64,000 nt of DNA from Palsa-1033 sp963735455 (GTDB taxonomy: Bacteria > Chloroflexota > Limnocylindria > Limnocylindrales > CSP1-4): positions 1,178,001 to 1,242,000 of the forward strand of contig CAVTKZ010000002.1 of assembly GCA_963735455.1 (NCBI GenBank). Reading direction: 5' to 3'. Position 1 is the first letter of the stretch, and every line of letters begins with the position of its first letter. The notes under the pieces were generated by a model, which worked only from the letters and a program-made list of their open reading frames with translations, had not been told where the DNA came from and made no database searches. Both the position numbers and the translations under genes were made by a program. Shown piece by piece: positions 18,571 to 28,800 of the stretch.

Positions 18571-19794
18571 TCAGGCGAGCCCCGTGGCGCCGCTGCCGGC
18601 CAGGGCCGCGGCCAGGCCGGAGTCGGCCGGTCCACTGGCCCGCTCGCCGCGCAGGGCGGCCGCGCTGCGCACGACGAGCAGCTCCCGTCGCCGGGCGACG
18701 GCCGGAGCCGCCGGCTCGCCGGCCCGCTCGGCGGCCAGCTGGCCGCAGGCGGCCCCGACCTCCTGGCCCCGGTTGCGGCGGATCGTCACGGCAATCCCGT
18801 CCCGGCGCAGGCGAGCCGCGATCCGCTCGATCCGGTCCATCGGGCTGGCGACCCACGGCGTGTGGGCGACCGGATTCATCGGGATCAGGTTGACGTGGCA
18901 CAGGTCGCCACGGAGCAGCACGGCCAGCGCATCAGCGTCGAGGTCGGTGTCGTTGACGCCGTCGATCAGGGTCACCTCGTAGGAGATCCGCCGCCCGGTC
19001 TGGCGGGCGTGATCGCGGGCCGCGGCGACGACCTCGGCCACCGGCCAGCGCCGGTTGAGCGGGACGAGCACATCGCGCAACGGGTCGCGCGCGGCGTGCA
19101 GGCTGACCGCCAGGGTGAACTGCGGGCCGAGGGCGGTCAGTCGGCGGATGCCGGGCACGACGCCCGACGTGGACACCGTGATATGGCGCGCACCCAGGCC
19201 AAAGCGCTCCGGGTCGGACAGGGCCGACACGGCCTCCAGGACCCGGTCGAGGTTGAGCAACGGCTCGCCCATGCCCATGAACACGACATTCGTCAGGCGC
19301 CGGCCGCGGCTGGCCAGGCGGCGGGCCGCCGCCCGGACCTGGTCGACGATCTCGGCCGTCGACAGGTCCCGGGTGAAGCCCAGCTCGCCCGTGGCACAGA
19401 ACGGGCAGCCCACCGCGCACCCGGCCTGGCTCGAGATGCACACCGTGTTCCGCTCGCGCTGGCTGCTGTCGGCCGAGCGCCGGGCGGGATAGTGCATCAG
19501 GACCGACTCGACCAGGGCGCCGTCCGCCAGCCGATGGAGCGCCTTCTCGGTCAGGCCGCCGTCGGCGACCCGGATCTCGGTGTCGGCCAGGGTGTCGAGG
19601 GTGAAGGCGGCGTCGAGATCGGCGCGCAGGTCCGACGGCAGGGTCTGGATCGCGGCGGCCTGGACCGCACCGCCGGCCCACAGTCCGTCGCGCAGCTGGC
19701 GCAGCCGGAACGAGGGCTGGCCATGGGCGGCCAGCCAGGCCGCCAGCGCGTCGGGGGCGACGCCGGACAGGCCGGGCCGGAGATCGGGAGGCAT
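18571..19794 (-). CDS. rlmN: Dual-specificity RNA methyltransferase RlmN
   Basis: A radical-SAM enzyme that makes m2A in 23S rRNA and some tRNAs. The cluster motif CAVGCPFCATG (CxxxCxxC) is present, with GMGEPLLNLDRVL, STSGVVPGIRRL, SLHAARDPLR, the conserved YEVTLIDGVNDTD and IPMNPV before the C-terminal region. The ATG at 19794 is preferred over a GTG ten codons upstream because it falls after the fmt stop. The last 50 residues are an Ala/Arg-rich tail beyond the usual end. Confidence 0.95.
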   Translation of the reverse strand: MPPDLRPGLSGVAPDALAAWLAAHGQPSFRLRQLRDGLWAGGAVQAAAIQTLPSDLRADLDAAFTLDTLADTEIRVADGGLTEKALHRLADGALVESVLMHYPARRSADSSQRERNTVCISSQAGCAVGCPFCATGELGFTRDLSTAEIVDQVRAAARRLASRGRRLTNVVFMGMGEPLLNLDRVLEAVSALSDPERFGLGARHITVSTSGVVPGIRRLTALGPQFTLAVSLHAARDPLRDVLVPLNRRWPVAEVVAAARDHARQTGRRISYEVTLIDGVNDTDLDADALAVLLRGDLCHVNLIPMNPVAHTPWVASPMDRIERIAARLRRDGIAVTIRRNRGQEVGAACGQLAAERAGEPAAPAVARRRELLVVRSAAALRGERASGPADSGLAAALAGSGATGLA

Positions 19795-19801
19795 CGCCCG
19801 A

Positions 19802-20734
19802 TTATCGCTCGACAGGCGGCCCAACGGTCGTGCCGGCCAACCCCGGCCGCCCGCGGACGAGCTCGGTCCCGCTCATCGGGCGGCCGCCGGCCGGCTGGAC
19901 GCGCTCGAGGCGGAGGGCACCGACCGCGGTGGCCAGGACCAGGCTCGAGCTGTCGGCCCGCAGGACTCCCGGCTGGTCGTCGATCCCGGGTGCGACCGAC
20001 GCCGCCAGGACGACGATCCGCCCGGCGTCCGTCTCGATGAAGCTTCCGGGCCAGCCCAGGTAGGCCCGGACCTGTCGCTCCAGCTCGGCTGCCGGACGGT
20101 TCGGGTCGAGCCGGCCGTCCGCTCGCCGGAGGGGACGGGTGAGGCTGACCCCCTGCTCCACCTGGGCCCGGACCGGCAGGTTGCCGGCCAGCCACGGACC
20201 GATCGAGCGGGCCAGCAGGCCGGCCGCCTCAATCGCCAGCCGGGCCTCGAGCCCGGGCGCCGTTTCGGTGCCCTGGAGCGCGATCTCGGCGACCGCGACG
20301 ATCGGTCCACTGTCGATCCCGGCGTCCATCCGGATCAGGCTGACGCCGGTCCGCTCGTCGCCGGCCAGGATCGCCGCCTGGATCGGCGTCGCGCCGCGGT
20401 GCCGGGGCAGGAGCGAGGGGTGGAGGTTGAGCATGCCGTGGGGAATCGCCTCGAGCAGGCTGGCCGGCACGATCTGGCCGTAATCGGCCAGGACGCCCAG
20501 CTCGGGCCGCAACGCGAGCAGCGCGGCGATCGCTTCCGGGGCCCGCAGGCGCCCGGGCTGGAGGAGCTCCAGGCCCTGCGCCCGGGCAGCTTCGGCGACC
20601 GGCGCGGCCTGGACTGCGCCGCCGCGGCCGGCCGGCCGATCAGGAGCACTGGCCACGCCGACGACCGCGACCTGGGGGTCGGCGACCAATGCGTCAAGGA
20701 TCGGGACGGCAAAGCCGCCACTGCCGAGGAAGAT
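19802..20734 (-). CDS. fmt: Methionyl-tRNA formyltransferase, no canonical start
   Basis: Fmt formylates initiator Met-tRNA. Visible are the N-terminal Rossmann strand IFLGSGGFAVPILDAL, YGQIVPASLLEAIPHG, the formyl-THF motif NLHPSLLPRHRGATPIQ, the catalytic D-S-G of MDAGIDSGPIV, and the C-terminal OB-like domain. The family N-terminus lies at 20740-20734, but this frame has no ATG, GTG or TTG between the stop at about 20852 and the TTG at 20689, which would delete the first strand. ATC at 20734 is in the right place and is used here. It follows the def stop by 16 bases. A base error is the main alternative. Confidence 0.85.
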   Translation of the reverse strand: MFLGSGGFAVPILDALVADPQVAVVGVASAPDRPAGRGGAVQAAPVAEAARAQGLELLQPGRLRAPEAIAALLALRPELGVLADYGQIVPASLLEAIPHGMLNLHPSLLPRHRGATPIQAAILAGDERTGVSLIRMDAGIDSGPIVAVAEIALQGTETAPGLEARLAIEAAGLLARSIGPWLAGNLPVRAQVEQGVSLTRPLRRADGRLDPNRPAAELERQVRAYLGWPGSFIETDAGRIVVLAASVAPGIDDQPGVLRADSSSLVLATAVGALRLERVQPAGGRPMSGTELVRGRPGLAGTTVGPPVER

Positions 20735-20750
20735 GACCCGTGCGCGCCCG

Positions 20751-21302
20751 TCAGGCGAGGGCGTGCTGTGCCTCGCGAATCGCGCCTTCGGTCGGGCCGT
20801 CGTCGCCGGCCTCCGACTCCTCGTCGTCGTCGCTGCCGTCGCCGACCGCGATCAGGTCGTCCATCGACTCGAGGTAGTCGATGTACAGCTTGCCGTCGAG
20901 GTGGTCGAGCTCGTGCTGGAGGGCCCGGCCGAGGAGCCCGCTGCCGGCCACCTTGTACGAGCGCCCGCGGCGATCCTGGGCCACGACCCAGACTTTCTCC
21001 CGGCGGGTGACGTAGGCCACGTAGCCGGGAATCGAGAGGCAGCCCTCCAGGTCCGTGTCGTCACCGGTCGAGCGCACGATCGCCGGGTTGACCAGCTCGT
21101 AGAGGTGATCCTGGACCTCGATCACGCAGGCCTGCAGCGCCTCACCGAGCTGGGGCGCGGCGAGCCCGACGCCCGGCGCATGACGCATCGTGTCGGCCAG
21201 GTCGTCGAGCAGGCCCGCGAGGTACTTGCCGAAGCTGTCGACCGGCTGGCCCTTCAGGCGCAGGCGCGGGTCGCCCAGCATGGCGATCGGTTTGACGCTC
21301 AT
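20751..21302 (-). CDS. def: Peptide deformylase
   Basis: Def removes the formyl group from nascent proteins. All three motifs are present: GVGLAAPQLG, EGCLSIPG and QHELDHLDG. The 183-residue protein ends in a strongly acidic DDDEESEAGDDG tail that is not part of the enzyme fold. It forms the standard def-fmt pair and lies downstream of priA. Confidence 0.97.
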   Translation of the reverse strand: MSVKPIAMLGDPRLRLKGQPVDSFGKYLAGLLDDLADTMRHAPGVGLAAPQLGEALQACVIEVQDHLYELVNPAIVRSTGDDTDLEGCLSIPGYVAYVTRREKVWVVAQDRRGRSYKVAGSGLLGRALQHELDHLDGKLYIDYLESMDDLIAVGDGSDDDEESEAGDDGPTEGAIREAQHALA

Positions 21303-21324
21303 CGTCGGCCGAGTATATCGAAGG

Positions 21325-23778
21325 TCAGAGGAGCGTCTCGGGGTCGACGTCCACCGACCACGGCGCGTCCGGGCCGCCGTCGAGCAGGCCGGCCGGCTGG
21401 CTCCCCCGGAGGACCAGGTTCCAGCGCCACTTGCCCGCCCGGCGGCGGAGGAAGGCCGGGGCCGGCCCGATCACCGCGGTATCGCTGCCCCGCTCGGCGG
21501 CCCGCGCCCGGAGCGTCTCGGCCAGCCCGTGCGCCCCGCGCTCCGCGGCGTCGGGATCCTCCAGCCCGATCGTCAGCTTGACCAGCTTGCCGAACGGCGG
21601 CGACCCGAACCGGCGGCGGGCATCGAGCTCGGCGTCGTAGAAGGCGGCCGGGTCGGCGGTCGCCACAGCCACGATCGCGGGGTGCTCGGGCTGGTAGCTC
21701 TGGATGATCGCCAGGCCGGGCCGGTCGCCGCGGCCGGCCCGGCCGACGGCCTGGGCCAGGAGCTGGTAGGTCCGCTCGGCTGCCCGCTCGTCGGGCAGGT
21801 TGAGGGCGATATCCGCGCTGACCACCCCGACCAGGGTCACCTCCGGGATGTCGAGGCCCTTGGTGACCAGGCTGGTGCCCACCAGGACGTCGAGGCGCCC
21901 TTCCGTGAATGCATCGATCAGGCGCTCGGCGGCGCCCTTCCGTTCGACGACATCGCGATCGAGGCGGCCGACGCGCAGGCCGCGAAACCGATCGCGGACC
22001 TCGCGCTCGAGCCGCTCCGTGCCGCCGCCGAGGTAGCGGATCCGGGGCGAGGCACAGACCGGGCAGCGGGTGGCGAGTGGGGCTGCGGTCCCGCAATGGT
22101 GGCAGCGCAGGCTCATCCCGGCCTGGTGGAAGACGAGCGGCCGCTCACATTCGGGACAGGCCTGGACGCTGCCACAGTCGCGGCACATCACGACCGAGGC
22201 GCTGCCCCGCCGGTTGATGACCAGGATCGCCCGCTCGCCGGCGGCTGGATCGAGGGCCGCCAGCTCCTCGGCGAGGCGGGTCGAGATCAGGCCCCGGTTG
22301 CCGGCCGCCAGCTCGGCCCGCAGGTCCACGACCTCGACCACTGGCGGCGCGCCGCTCGGCCGGCTGGGCAGGACCACCCGGCGCCAGCTCCCGGCCTTGA
22401 CCCGGCCGACGGTGTCGACGGCCGGTGTCGCGCTGCCCAGGACGACCGCCGCGCCGGCCAGCTCGGCCAGCCGGATCGCGCTGTCGCGAGCCTGCAGGCG
22501 GGGCGTCCGGTCGCTCTTGTAGGTCGCCTCGTGCTCCTCATCGACGATCACCAGGCCGACATCAGCCAAGGGGGCCAGGACCGCCAGGCGGGTGCCCACG
22601 ACGAGGTCGACCGTGCCCGCCCGGACGCGCCGCCACTCATCGGACCGTTCGCCGGCACCCAGCCCCGAATGGAGGAGGGCGATCCGGGCGTCAAGGTCCG
22701 CTCGGAGGCGGTCGACGATCGGCAGCGCGAGGGCGATCTCGGGCACGAGGAGGAGGACCGGGCGGCCCAGCTCCAGGCTGGCCGCGATTGCCTCGACGTA
22801 GACCGCGGTCTTGCCGCCGCCGGTGACACCGTCGAGCAGGAGTGGGGTCGGGTCACGCTCGGCGATCGACTGGCGGATCCGGGCGACGGCGACCGCCTGG
22901 GGCTCGGTCAGCGCCGCCGCCGCCGGCCGGGAGCCACGCCGGCCGGCCGGCCGGTGGGCGAGCGGGCGGCGCGGCCGCTCACGGACCTCGGCTGCAACCA
23001 GGCCCCGCCGGACGAGACCGGCCAGGGTCGACGTGCCATGTCGCCCGCCCAGCTCGGCCCCGGCGATTCCGGCGGGGGCCTCGGCCAGTTCGGCGACGAG
23101 GGCCGCCTGGCGCGGTCCCAGCGGCCGGCCCTCGGTGCGCTGCCCGGCGAGGAGCCGGACGGCGGCGGCCCGGCCGGCGGCGGTCGCCTGGGCCCAGCGC
23201 TCGTAGCGCGGACCGCCGGCAGCGCCGAGCAGCGTCCAATCCAGGTCGATCGCGCCGCTCGCGGCCAGGGCACGCAACCGGCGGACGAGGCCGGCCCGGC
23301 CCTCCGGCGCGGCGATGTCGCGCACCGCCCGAGGGCCGTCGCGGAGCTGGTCGAGCAGCTCGCGATCGGCCGAGCCCCGCTCCGCCGCGGGGTCCGCATC
23401 GGGCCGAACCTCGGCGACCAGCTCGAGTCGCTCGAGCATCCCGGGCGGGAGCATCGCCCGCAGGACGAAGGCAGCCGGCGCCAGGTAGTGCTCAGCGATC
23501 CAGCCGGCGAGCTCGAGCGACAGCGAGGGCAGGAGCGGCCCGTCCGCCCGGACCCGCTCGATGACCGGCTTGACCTTGACCCCGGCCGCCGGCCGGATGG
23601 CATTGGCCAGGATCACCCCGAGGGCTTGCCGCCGCCCGTATTCGACCAGGACGGCCTCACCGGCCTCGAGGTCGGCCAGCCGGGCGGGAACGGCGTACGT
23701 GTAGGTCCGGGCGCCGCTCGCCCCGGCCGCATCGATGGCCACCTCGACGAGGCGCTCCGCGGGTGACTCGCCGAGCAT
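21325..23778 (-). CDS. priA: Primosomal replication restart helicase PriA
   Basis: PriA reloads the replisome at abandoned forks. The 817-residue product has the N-terminal 3'-end-binding domain, Walker A GVTGGGKTAVY, the DEEH box (VIVDEEHEATYKSDRTP), the zinc-binding block CRDCGSVQACPEC ... CHHCG ... CPVC, and helicase motifs GTSLVTKGLDIPEVTLVGV and QLLAQAVGRAGR. The ATG at 23778 overlaps the gmk stop by one base (TGATG). Confidence 0.97.
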   Translation of the reverse strand: MLGESPAERLVEVAIDAAGASGARTYTYAVPARLADLEAGEAVLVEYGRRQALGVILANAIRPAAGVKVKPVIERVRADGPLLPSLSLELAGWIAEHYLAPAAFVLRAMLPPGMLERLELVAEVRPDADPAAERGSADRELLDQLRDGPRAVRDIAAPEGRAGLVRRLRALAASGAIDLDWTLLGAAGGPRYERWAQATAAGRAAAVRLLAGQRTEGRPLGPRQAALVAELAEAPAGIAGAELGGRHGTSTLAGLVRRGLVAAEVRERPRRPLAHRPAGRRGSRPAAAALTEPQAVAVARIRQSIAERDPTPLLLDGVTGGGKTAVYVEAIAASLELGRPVLLLVPEIALALPIVDRLRADLDARIALLHSGLGAGERSDEWRRVRAGTVDLVVGTRLAVLAPLADVGLVIVDEEHEATYKSDRTPRLQARDSAIRLAELAGAAVVLGSATPAVDTVGRVKAGSWRRVVLPSRPSGAPPVVEVVDLRAELAAGNRGLISTRLAEELAALDPAAGERAILVINRRGSASVVMCRDCGSVQACPECERPLVFHQAGMSLRCHHCGTAAPLATRCPVCASPRIRYLGGGTERLEREVRDRFRGLRVGRLDRDVVERKGAAERLIDAFTEGRLDVLVGTSLVTKGLDIPEVTLVGVVSADIALNLPDERAAERTYQLLAQAVGRAGRGDRPGLAIIQSYQPEHPAIVAVATADPAAFYDAELDARRRFGSPPFGKLVKLTIGLEDPDAAERGAHGLAETLRARAAERGSDTAVIGPAPAFLRRRAGKWRWNLVLRGSQPAGLLDGGPDAPWSVDVDPETLL

Positions 23779-24395
23779 CAGAGCCGGACCCGGCGCTCCG
23801 CGTGGCGCGCCCCTTCGAGCGCGATGATCTCGCCGATCTCCTCGGCCGTCCGGGCCACCTGGCCCGTCTCATTGACCACCACGTAGTCATATTCCGTCCG
23901 GCGAGCCATCTCGGCCTCGCCGTTCCTCTGGCGCAGGGCCAGCTCGTCGGCCGTCTCGGTCGCCCGCCCCGTGAGCCGCTCGAGCAGGGCGTCGATCGTC
24001 GGCGGGGCGATGAAGATCAGGAGCGCGTCGGGCACCCGCGCGCGGACGACGTCGGCGCCCTGGACGTCGATCTTGAGGATCGCGTGGCGGCCGGCGGCCA
24101 GCGCCTCGGCCACCTGCCGGCGGGGAGTCCCGTACCAGTTGCCGTGGACCTCGTTGGCCTCGAGCAGGCCGCCGGCCGCCCGGAGCGCCTGGAACTCCTC
24201 GGGGGACATGAAGTGGTAGCTCTGGCCGTCGACCTCGCCGGGCCGCCGGGCCCGGGTCGTGCAGGTCACGACGTAATGGTGACCGGTGTGGCCCGGCAGC
24301 CCCTGGAGGACCTCGAGGATGGCGTCCTTGCCCACCCCCGACGGGCCGGAGATGACCACCAGCATCGCCCCCGGCGCGCCCTCCACCGGCGTCAC
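23778..24395 (-). CDS. gmk: Guanylate kinase
   Basis: Converts GMP to GDP with ATP. The P-loop VISGPSGVGKDAIL is near the N-terminus, followed by TTRARRPGEVDGQSYHFMS, the YGTPRRQV segment and LKIDVQGADVVRA. The 205-residue length is normal. The start overlaps the upstream pseudouridine synthase stop by four bases and the end overlaps priA by one. Confidence 0.97.
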   Translation of the reverse strand: MTPVEGAPGAMLVVISGPSGVGKDAILEVLQGLPGHTGHHYVVTCTTRARRPGEVDGQSYHFMSPEEFQALRAAGGLLEANEVHGNWYGTPRRQVAEALAAGRHAILKIDVQGADVVRARVPDALLIFIAPPTIDALLERLTGRATETADELALRQRNGEAEMARRTEYDYVVVNETGQVARTAEEIGEIIALEGARHAERRVRL

Positions 24396-25360
24396 CTGAT
24401 CCCCGCCGCGCCGTGGGTTGCTGCCGCGCGCAGGCTCTCGAGGGGCGCCTCGAGCTCGGCCGGCAGCTCGGCCGTCACCCGGATCAGCTGGCCGCCGCTG
24501 GGCGAGGTGAACTCCAGCCGCCAGGCGTGCAGGAAGAGACGTTCGAGGCCGTCCGGCCCGCGCCGCGAGGTGCCGCTGCCATAGACCGGATCGCCGGCGA
24601 TCGGGTGGCCGATCGCCTCGAGGTGCACCCGGATCTGGTGGGTCCGGCCGGTGATCAGGTCGACCTCGAGCAGGGTCCAGCCGGCAAAGCGCTCGCGGAC
24701 GCGATAGCCGGTCGTCGACGCCCGGCCGTCGTTGACCACCGCCATCCGCGTGCGCAGCTTGGGGTCGCGCCCGATCGGGGCCTCGATCCGGCCGACCGCC
24801 GCGGCGACCGAGCCCTGGACCAGGGCCAGGTAGGTCTTCTTCACCCGGCGCGCCTTGAGCTGGGCCATCAGGCTGGCCTGGGCGACGTCGGTCTTGGCCA
24901 CGATCAGCAGGCCGCTCGTGTCCCGGTCGAGGCGATGGACGATCCCCGGCCGGCGGACGCCGGCGATGCCGCCGTACTCGGCTCCCTCGGCTCGCCCCAG
25001 GAGGGCGTTGACGAGGGTCCCCGAATCGTGCCCGGGCGAGGGGTGGACGACGAGGCCGTGGGGCTTGTTGACGACCAGCAGGTCGGCATCCTCGTAGGCG
25101 ATCACCAGCGGGATCGCCTCGCCGGCAACGTCCAGGCGGACGGCCGGCGGGACCTCCAGGTCGAGGACATCCCCCGCCCCGACGAGGCTGTTGGCCTTGA
25201 GCGGGACCCCGTCATGGGTCAGGTGCCCGGCGCTGATCAGGCGCTGGACGTAGCTCCGGGACAGGCCGGCGCTGTCGGCCACGAACCGGTCGACGCGCTG
25301 CTGGCCGGCGCCCTCGGGCACGACGAAGGTGCGCTGCTCGACGGCCGGCAGCTCAGGCAT
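24392..25360 (-). CDS. rluD: RluA/RluD-family 23S rRNA pseudouridine synthase
   Basis: An N-terminal S4 RNA-binding domain (RVDRFVADSAGLSRSYVQRLI) is followed by the catalytic domain with GLVVHPSPGH and HRLDRDTSGLLIVAKT, whose aspartate is catalytic, and later TGRTHQIRVHLEAIGHPIAGDPVYG. RluD-type enzymes modify helix 69 of 23S rRNA; the exact target cannot be fixed by sequence. The 3' end of lspA overlaps the start by eight bases, the classical lspA-rluD pair. Confidence 0.93.
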   Translation of the reverse strand: MPELPAVEQRTFVVPEGAGQQRVDRFVADSAGLSRSYVQRLISAGHLTHDGVPLKANSLVGAGDVLDLEVPPAVRLDVAGEAIPLVIAYEDADLLVVNKPHGLVVHPSPGHDSGTLVNALLGRAEGAEYGGIAGVRRPGIVHRLDRDTSGLLIVAKTDVAQASLMAQLKARRVKKTYLALVQGSVAAAVGRIEAPIGRDPKLRTRMAVVNDGRASTTGYRVRERFAGWTLLEVDLITGRTHQIRVHLEAIGHPIAGDPVYGSGTSRRGPDGLERLFLHAWRLEFTSPSGGQLIRVTAELPAELEAPLESLRAAATHGAAGIR

Positions 25361-25856
25361 CGACGCCGACCGGCTTGGGCGCTGGCCGGACCGCGAGGAA
25401 GAGCAGGAGCAGGATGGCCGTGCTGATCGCCGAGTCGCCGACGTTGAACGTGAAGAAGCGCAGGGTGCCGAGGCCGATGTCCACGAAGTCGACGACGTAG
25501 CCCAGCCGGAGGCGATCGATCAGGTTGCCCAGGGCGCCGCCGAGGAGCAGGCCCAGGGCGATCGACAGGAGCAGGCTCCGCGGCGCCCGGGCGTGGTACC
25601 AGACGATCAGGCCGAGGACGGCCAGGCTGCCGATCGCGAAGAGGGTCGCCGAGCTGCCGAACAAGCCGAACAGCGCCCCGTTGTTGCGCGAGAAGATCAG
25701 GCGGACGAGGTCGCCCACGACGTCGACCACCTGGCCCGGAGCGATGTTGGCCACGATCCAGGCCTTGGCCAGCTGGTCGGCCAGCAGGACGACCGTGGCC
25801 AGCCCGGCGAACAGCAGCCAGGCCGGGCGCGGGCGGGCGATCTGACCGCCGGCCAT
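25353..25856 (-). CDS. lspA: Lipoprotein signal peptidase
   Basis: Signal peptidase II cleaves prolipoproteins after lipidation. Four membrane helices are evident, with the active-site aspartates in GNLIDRLRLGYVVDFVD and FNVGDSAIS. The ATG at 25856 is chosen because GAGGAG lies nine bases upstream; a GTG seven codons earlier (25877) is the alternative. It follows ileS by a short gap. A lipoprotein candidate is encoded at 36948-37856. Confidence 0.95.
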   Translation of the reverse strand: MAGGQIARPRPAWLLFAGLATVVLLADQLAKAWIVANIAPGQVVDVVGDLVRLIFSRNNGALFGLFGSSATLFAIGSLAVLGLIVWYHARAPRSLLLSIALGLLLGGALGNLIDRLRLGYVVDFVDIGLGTLRFFTFNVGDSAISTAILLLLFLAVRPAPKPVGVDA

Positions 25857-25882
25857 CGGTGCCTGCTCCTCGGCCACCTGGG

Positions 25883-28800
25883 CTAGCGACCCCCGGTCGT
25901 GGGTCGCAGGGCGAGCTCGACGCTGCCGGTCGCCAGCTCGACCCGTGCCCTCGGCGGCCCGTCCGGAGCCGGGCCGGCCACGATCTGGTCGGCAAGCGTG
26001 TCGGACCGGATCGCCTCCAGGAAGGGCGCCAGGTCGTCCGGCAGCGGATCCACCCAGACCTCGATCCGGGCATCGAGATCGAGCTCCGCCCCGCGACGCA
26101 GGTCCTGGATCGCCCGCTGCAGCTCGCGGGCATCACCTTCGGCCAGCAGCGCCGGGCTGAGCTGGGTGTCGATCACCACGACCAGGCCCTCGTCATGGGC
26201 GACGGCGGTGCCCGGCCGGGGCGTGGCCAGGATCTCGACCTCGTCGGGCGCCAGGTGGAGGCCGGCCAGGTCCACCCCGCCGTCGGCCCCGATCTCGAAC
26301 TGGCCGGCCCGGGCGGCCGCCATGATCGCCGGGATCCGGTCACCGTACTTGCGCCCGATCCGGGGCAGGAGCGGCTTGACCCGTCGCTCGACGAGCGTCG
26401 ATTCATCGCCGATCAGCTCGACCTCCTTGACATTGACCTCGTCGGCCAGCAGCTCGAGGAGCGCGGCGCGATGGGCCAGCGCGCCGCCGGGCAGGGCCAG
26501 CCAGAGCCGGGCCAGCGGCTGGCGGACCTTGATCCCGGCTGTCGAGCGCAGGGTCCGGACCAGGTCCACGGCCCGCCGGACGGTGGCCATCGCAGCTTCG
26601 AGCTCCTCGTCGCGCTGTCCGGCCAGCTCGACCGATGGCCAGCTGGTCAGATGGACGCTGTCGGGCGCGGCCGGGTCCCCGCTGGCCACCAGGTTGTCGT
26701 AGATCGAGTCGGTCAGGAAGGGCAGGATCGGGGCCATCACCCGGACCACGGCGACGAGCGCGGCGTGGAGCGTGGCGAAGGCCGCCTCGCGGTCGGCGCT
26801 GGCCCCGGCTCGCGAAAAGCGTCGGCGTGAGCGGCGCAGGTACCACGTCGACAGGTCGTCGATGGTCGCCTCGACCAGCTCGGTCGCGCCATGGGCGTCG
26901 TAGTCGGCCAGGCGCTCCTCAACCCCGGCGGCCAGGCCGGCGACCCGCGACAGGATCCAGCGATCGAGCACCGGACGCTCGCCCGCCCGGCCGCCGGCCG
27001 TGGGTCCCGGCGACCAGCCGGCCAGGCGGGCATAGGTCACGAAGAAGGCATACACGTTCCACAGGATCAGCAGCCGCCGGCGCGCCTCGTCGGCGGCCTG
27101 CCAGCCGAACAGGATGTTGTCGTCGGGCCGGGCGCTGGCATACATCCAGCGCATCACGTCGACGCCCATCCGCTCGGCGGCCTCGTCGAACTCGATCGCG
27201 TTGCCGGCACTCTTGTGCATCGGGTTGCCGTCCTCGGCCAACAGGGTCGCATAGCCGAAGATCGTCCGGAAGGGCGCCTCGCGGCGCAGGACGGTCGACA
27301 TCGCCAGCATCGCGTAGAACCAGTTTCGGAACTGCCCCGGGAAGCTCTCGGTCACGAAGTCGACCGGGAACCAGTCGGCCCAGTAGGCCGGATCCTCGCG
27401 GAAGTGGAGGGTCGAGAACGGGACGATCCCGGCGTCAAGCCAGACGTTGCCCACGTCGGGCACCCGGCTGACCTGCGCGCCGCAGCCCGGACAGGCGATC
27501 TTGACCGCGTCGACATACGGCCGATGGGGGGTGTGGCCCTCGAAGGCCGGCCAGCCCTCGACGGCCCGCTCATGGAGCTCGTCGCGGCCCCCGATCACCT
27601 CGACCCGGCCGCACGCCGGGCAGTCGTAGATCGGCAGGGCCAGGCCCCAGTAGCGCTTCTTCGAGATCATCCAGTCGTGCATGTTGAGGAGCCAGTCGAG
27701 CTCGCGCTCGTAGCCGAAGCCGGGGATCCAGCGGATATCCCTGACCACGGCCATGATCTGGTAGCGCAGGCTCCGATCGACTTCCTCGGGGGTCAGCTCG
27801 TCGAGCGGCCGGTCGTAGACCTCACCCATCGAGATGTACCACTCGTCGACCAGCCGGAAGACGAGCGGCGTGCCACACCGCCAGCAATGCGGATAGCGAT
27901 GGGTGATCGTCTCCAGCCGGTAGAACCGGTGGTGGGTGCGGAGATGGTCGACGATCGGCTCGGTCACGTCCCGGACGTCCCGGCCGGTGTACGAGCCGAA
28001 GCCCTCGAGGTACAGGCCGGCCTCGTCGAGTGGGGCGATCACCGGCAGCCCGAGGCTCTTGCCCAGGGCGAAGTCCTCGGCGCCGCAGCCCGGGGCAATG
28101 TGGACGATCCCTGTCCCCTCGGCCTCGCCGACCTCGCTCCAGGGCACCACTCGGTGCTCGTACGCGGGTCGCCCGTCGGCCGCGGCGAACGCCCGGCGGA
28201 CCGCCGGCAGGTCGTCGAAGGGGCCCTCGTAGCGCCAGCCCACGAGCTCGGCGCCGGTCAGCTCGCCGAGGACCTCGATGGCACCGTGGCCGGCCACGTC
28301 CAGGGCTGACTTGAGGGTGCCCCGGGCCAGCCAGTAGACCGCCTCGCCCTGGCGGACCTGGACGTAGCGCAGGTTCGGCCCGACCGCCGCTGCGACGTTC
28401 GAGGTCAGGGTCCAGGGCGTGGTGGTCCAGACCAGGAGCGATTCGCCGGGCCGGTCGACGAGGGGCAGCTTGATCGTCAGGCCGGGGTCGTCCCGGTCGC
28501 GGTAGCCCTCGGTCATCTCGTGCTGGCTCATGCCCGTCCCGCAGCGCGTGCACCAGGGCATCGTGTCGTGGCCTTTGTACAACCAGCCGCGCCGGTGGCA
28601 TTCGGCCAGGAAGCCCCAGATCAGGTCGTTGTTCTCGTTGCTGAACGTGAAGTACGAGCCGCCCAGGTCGGGCATCCCCAGCCGGCCGACGAGCATCTCG
28701 ACCGAGTCGGTCACCGGGCCCGCCGGGCCGTCGACGGTGACCGGGGTCGACGGGTCGCTGGCCAGGATGTCGCGCAGCCGGCGCAGCTCGTCGGGATCGT

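Noticed and set aside
21190..23766. 858-codon open frame on the plus strand opposite priA
   Set aside because: Mirror of the high-GC priA gene; composition is Arg/Gly/Pro/Asp shadow and no motif is present, while priA on the other strand is complete.
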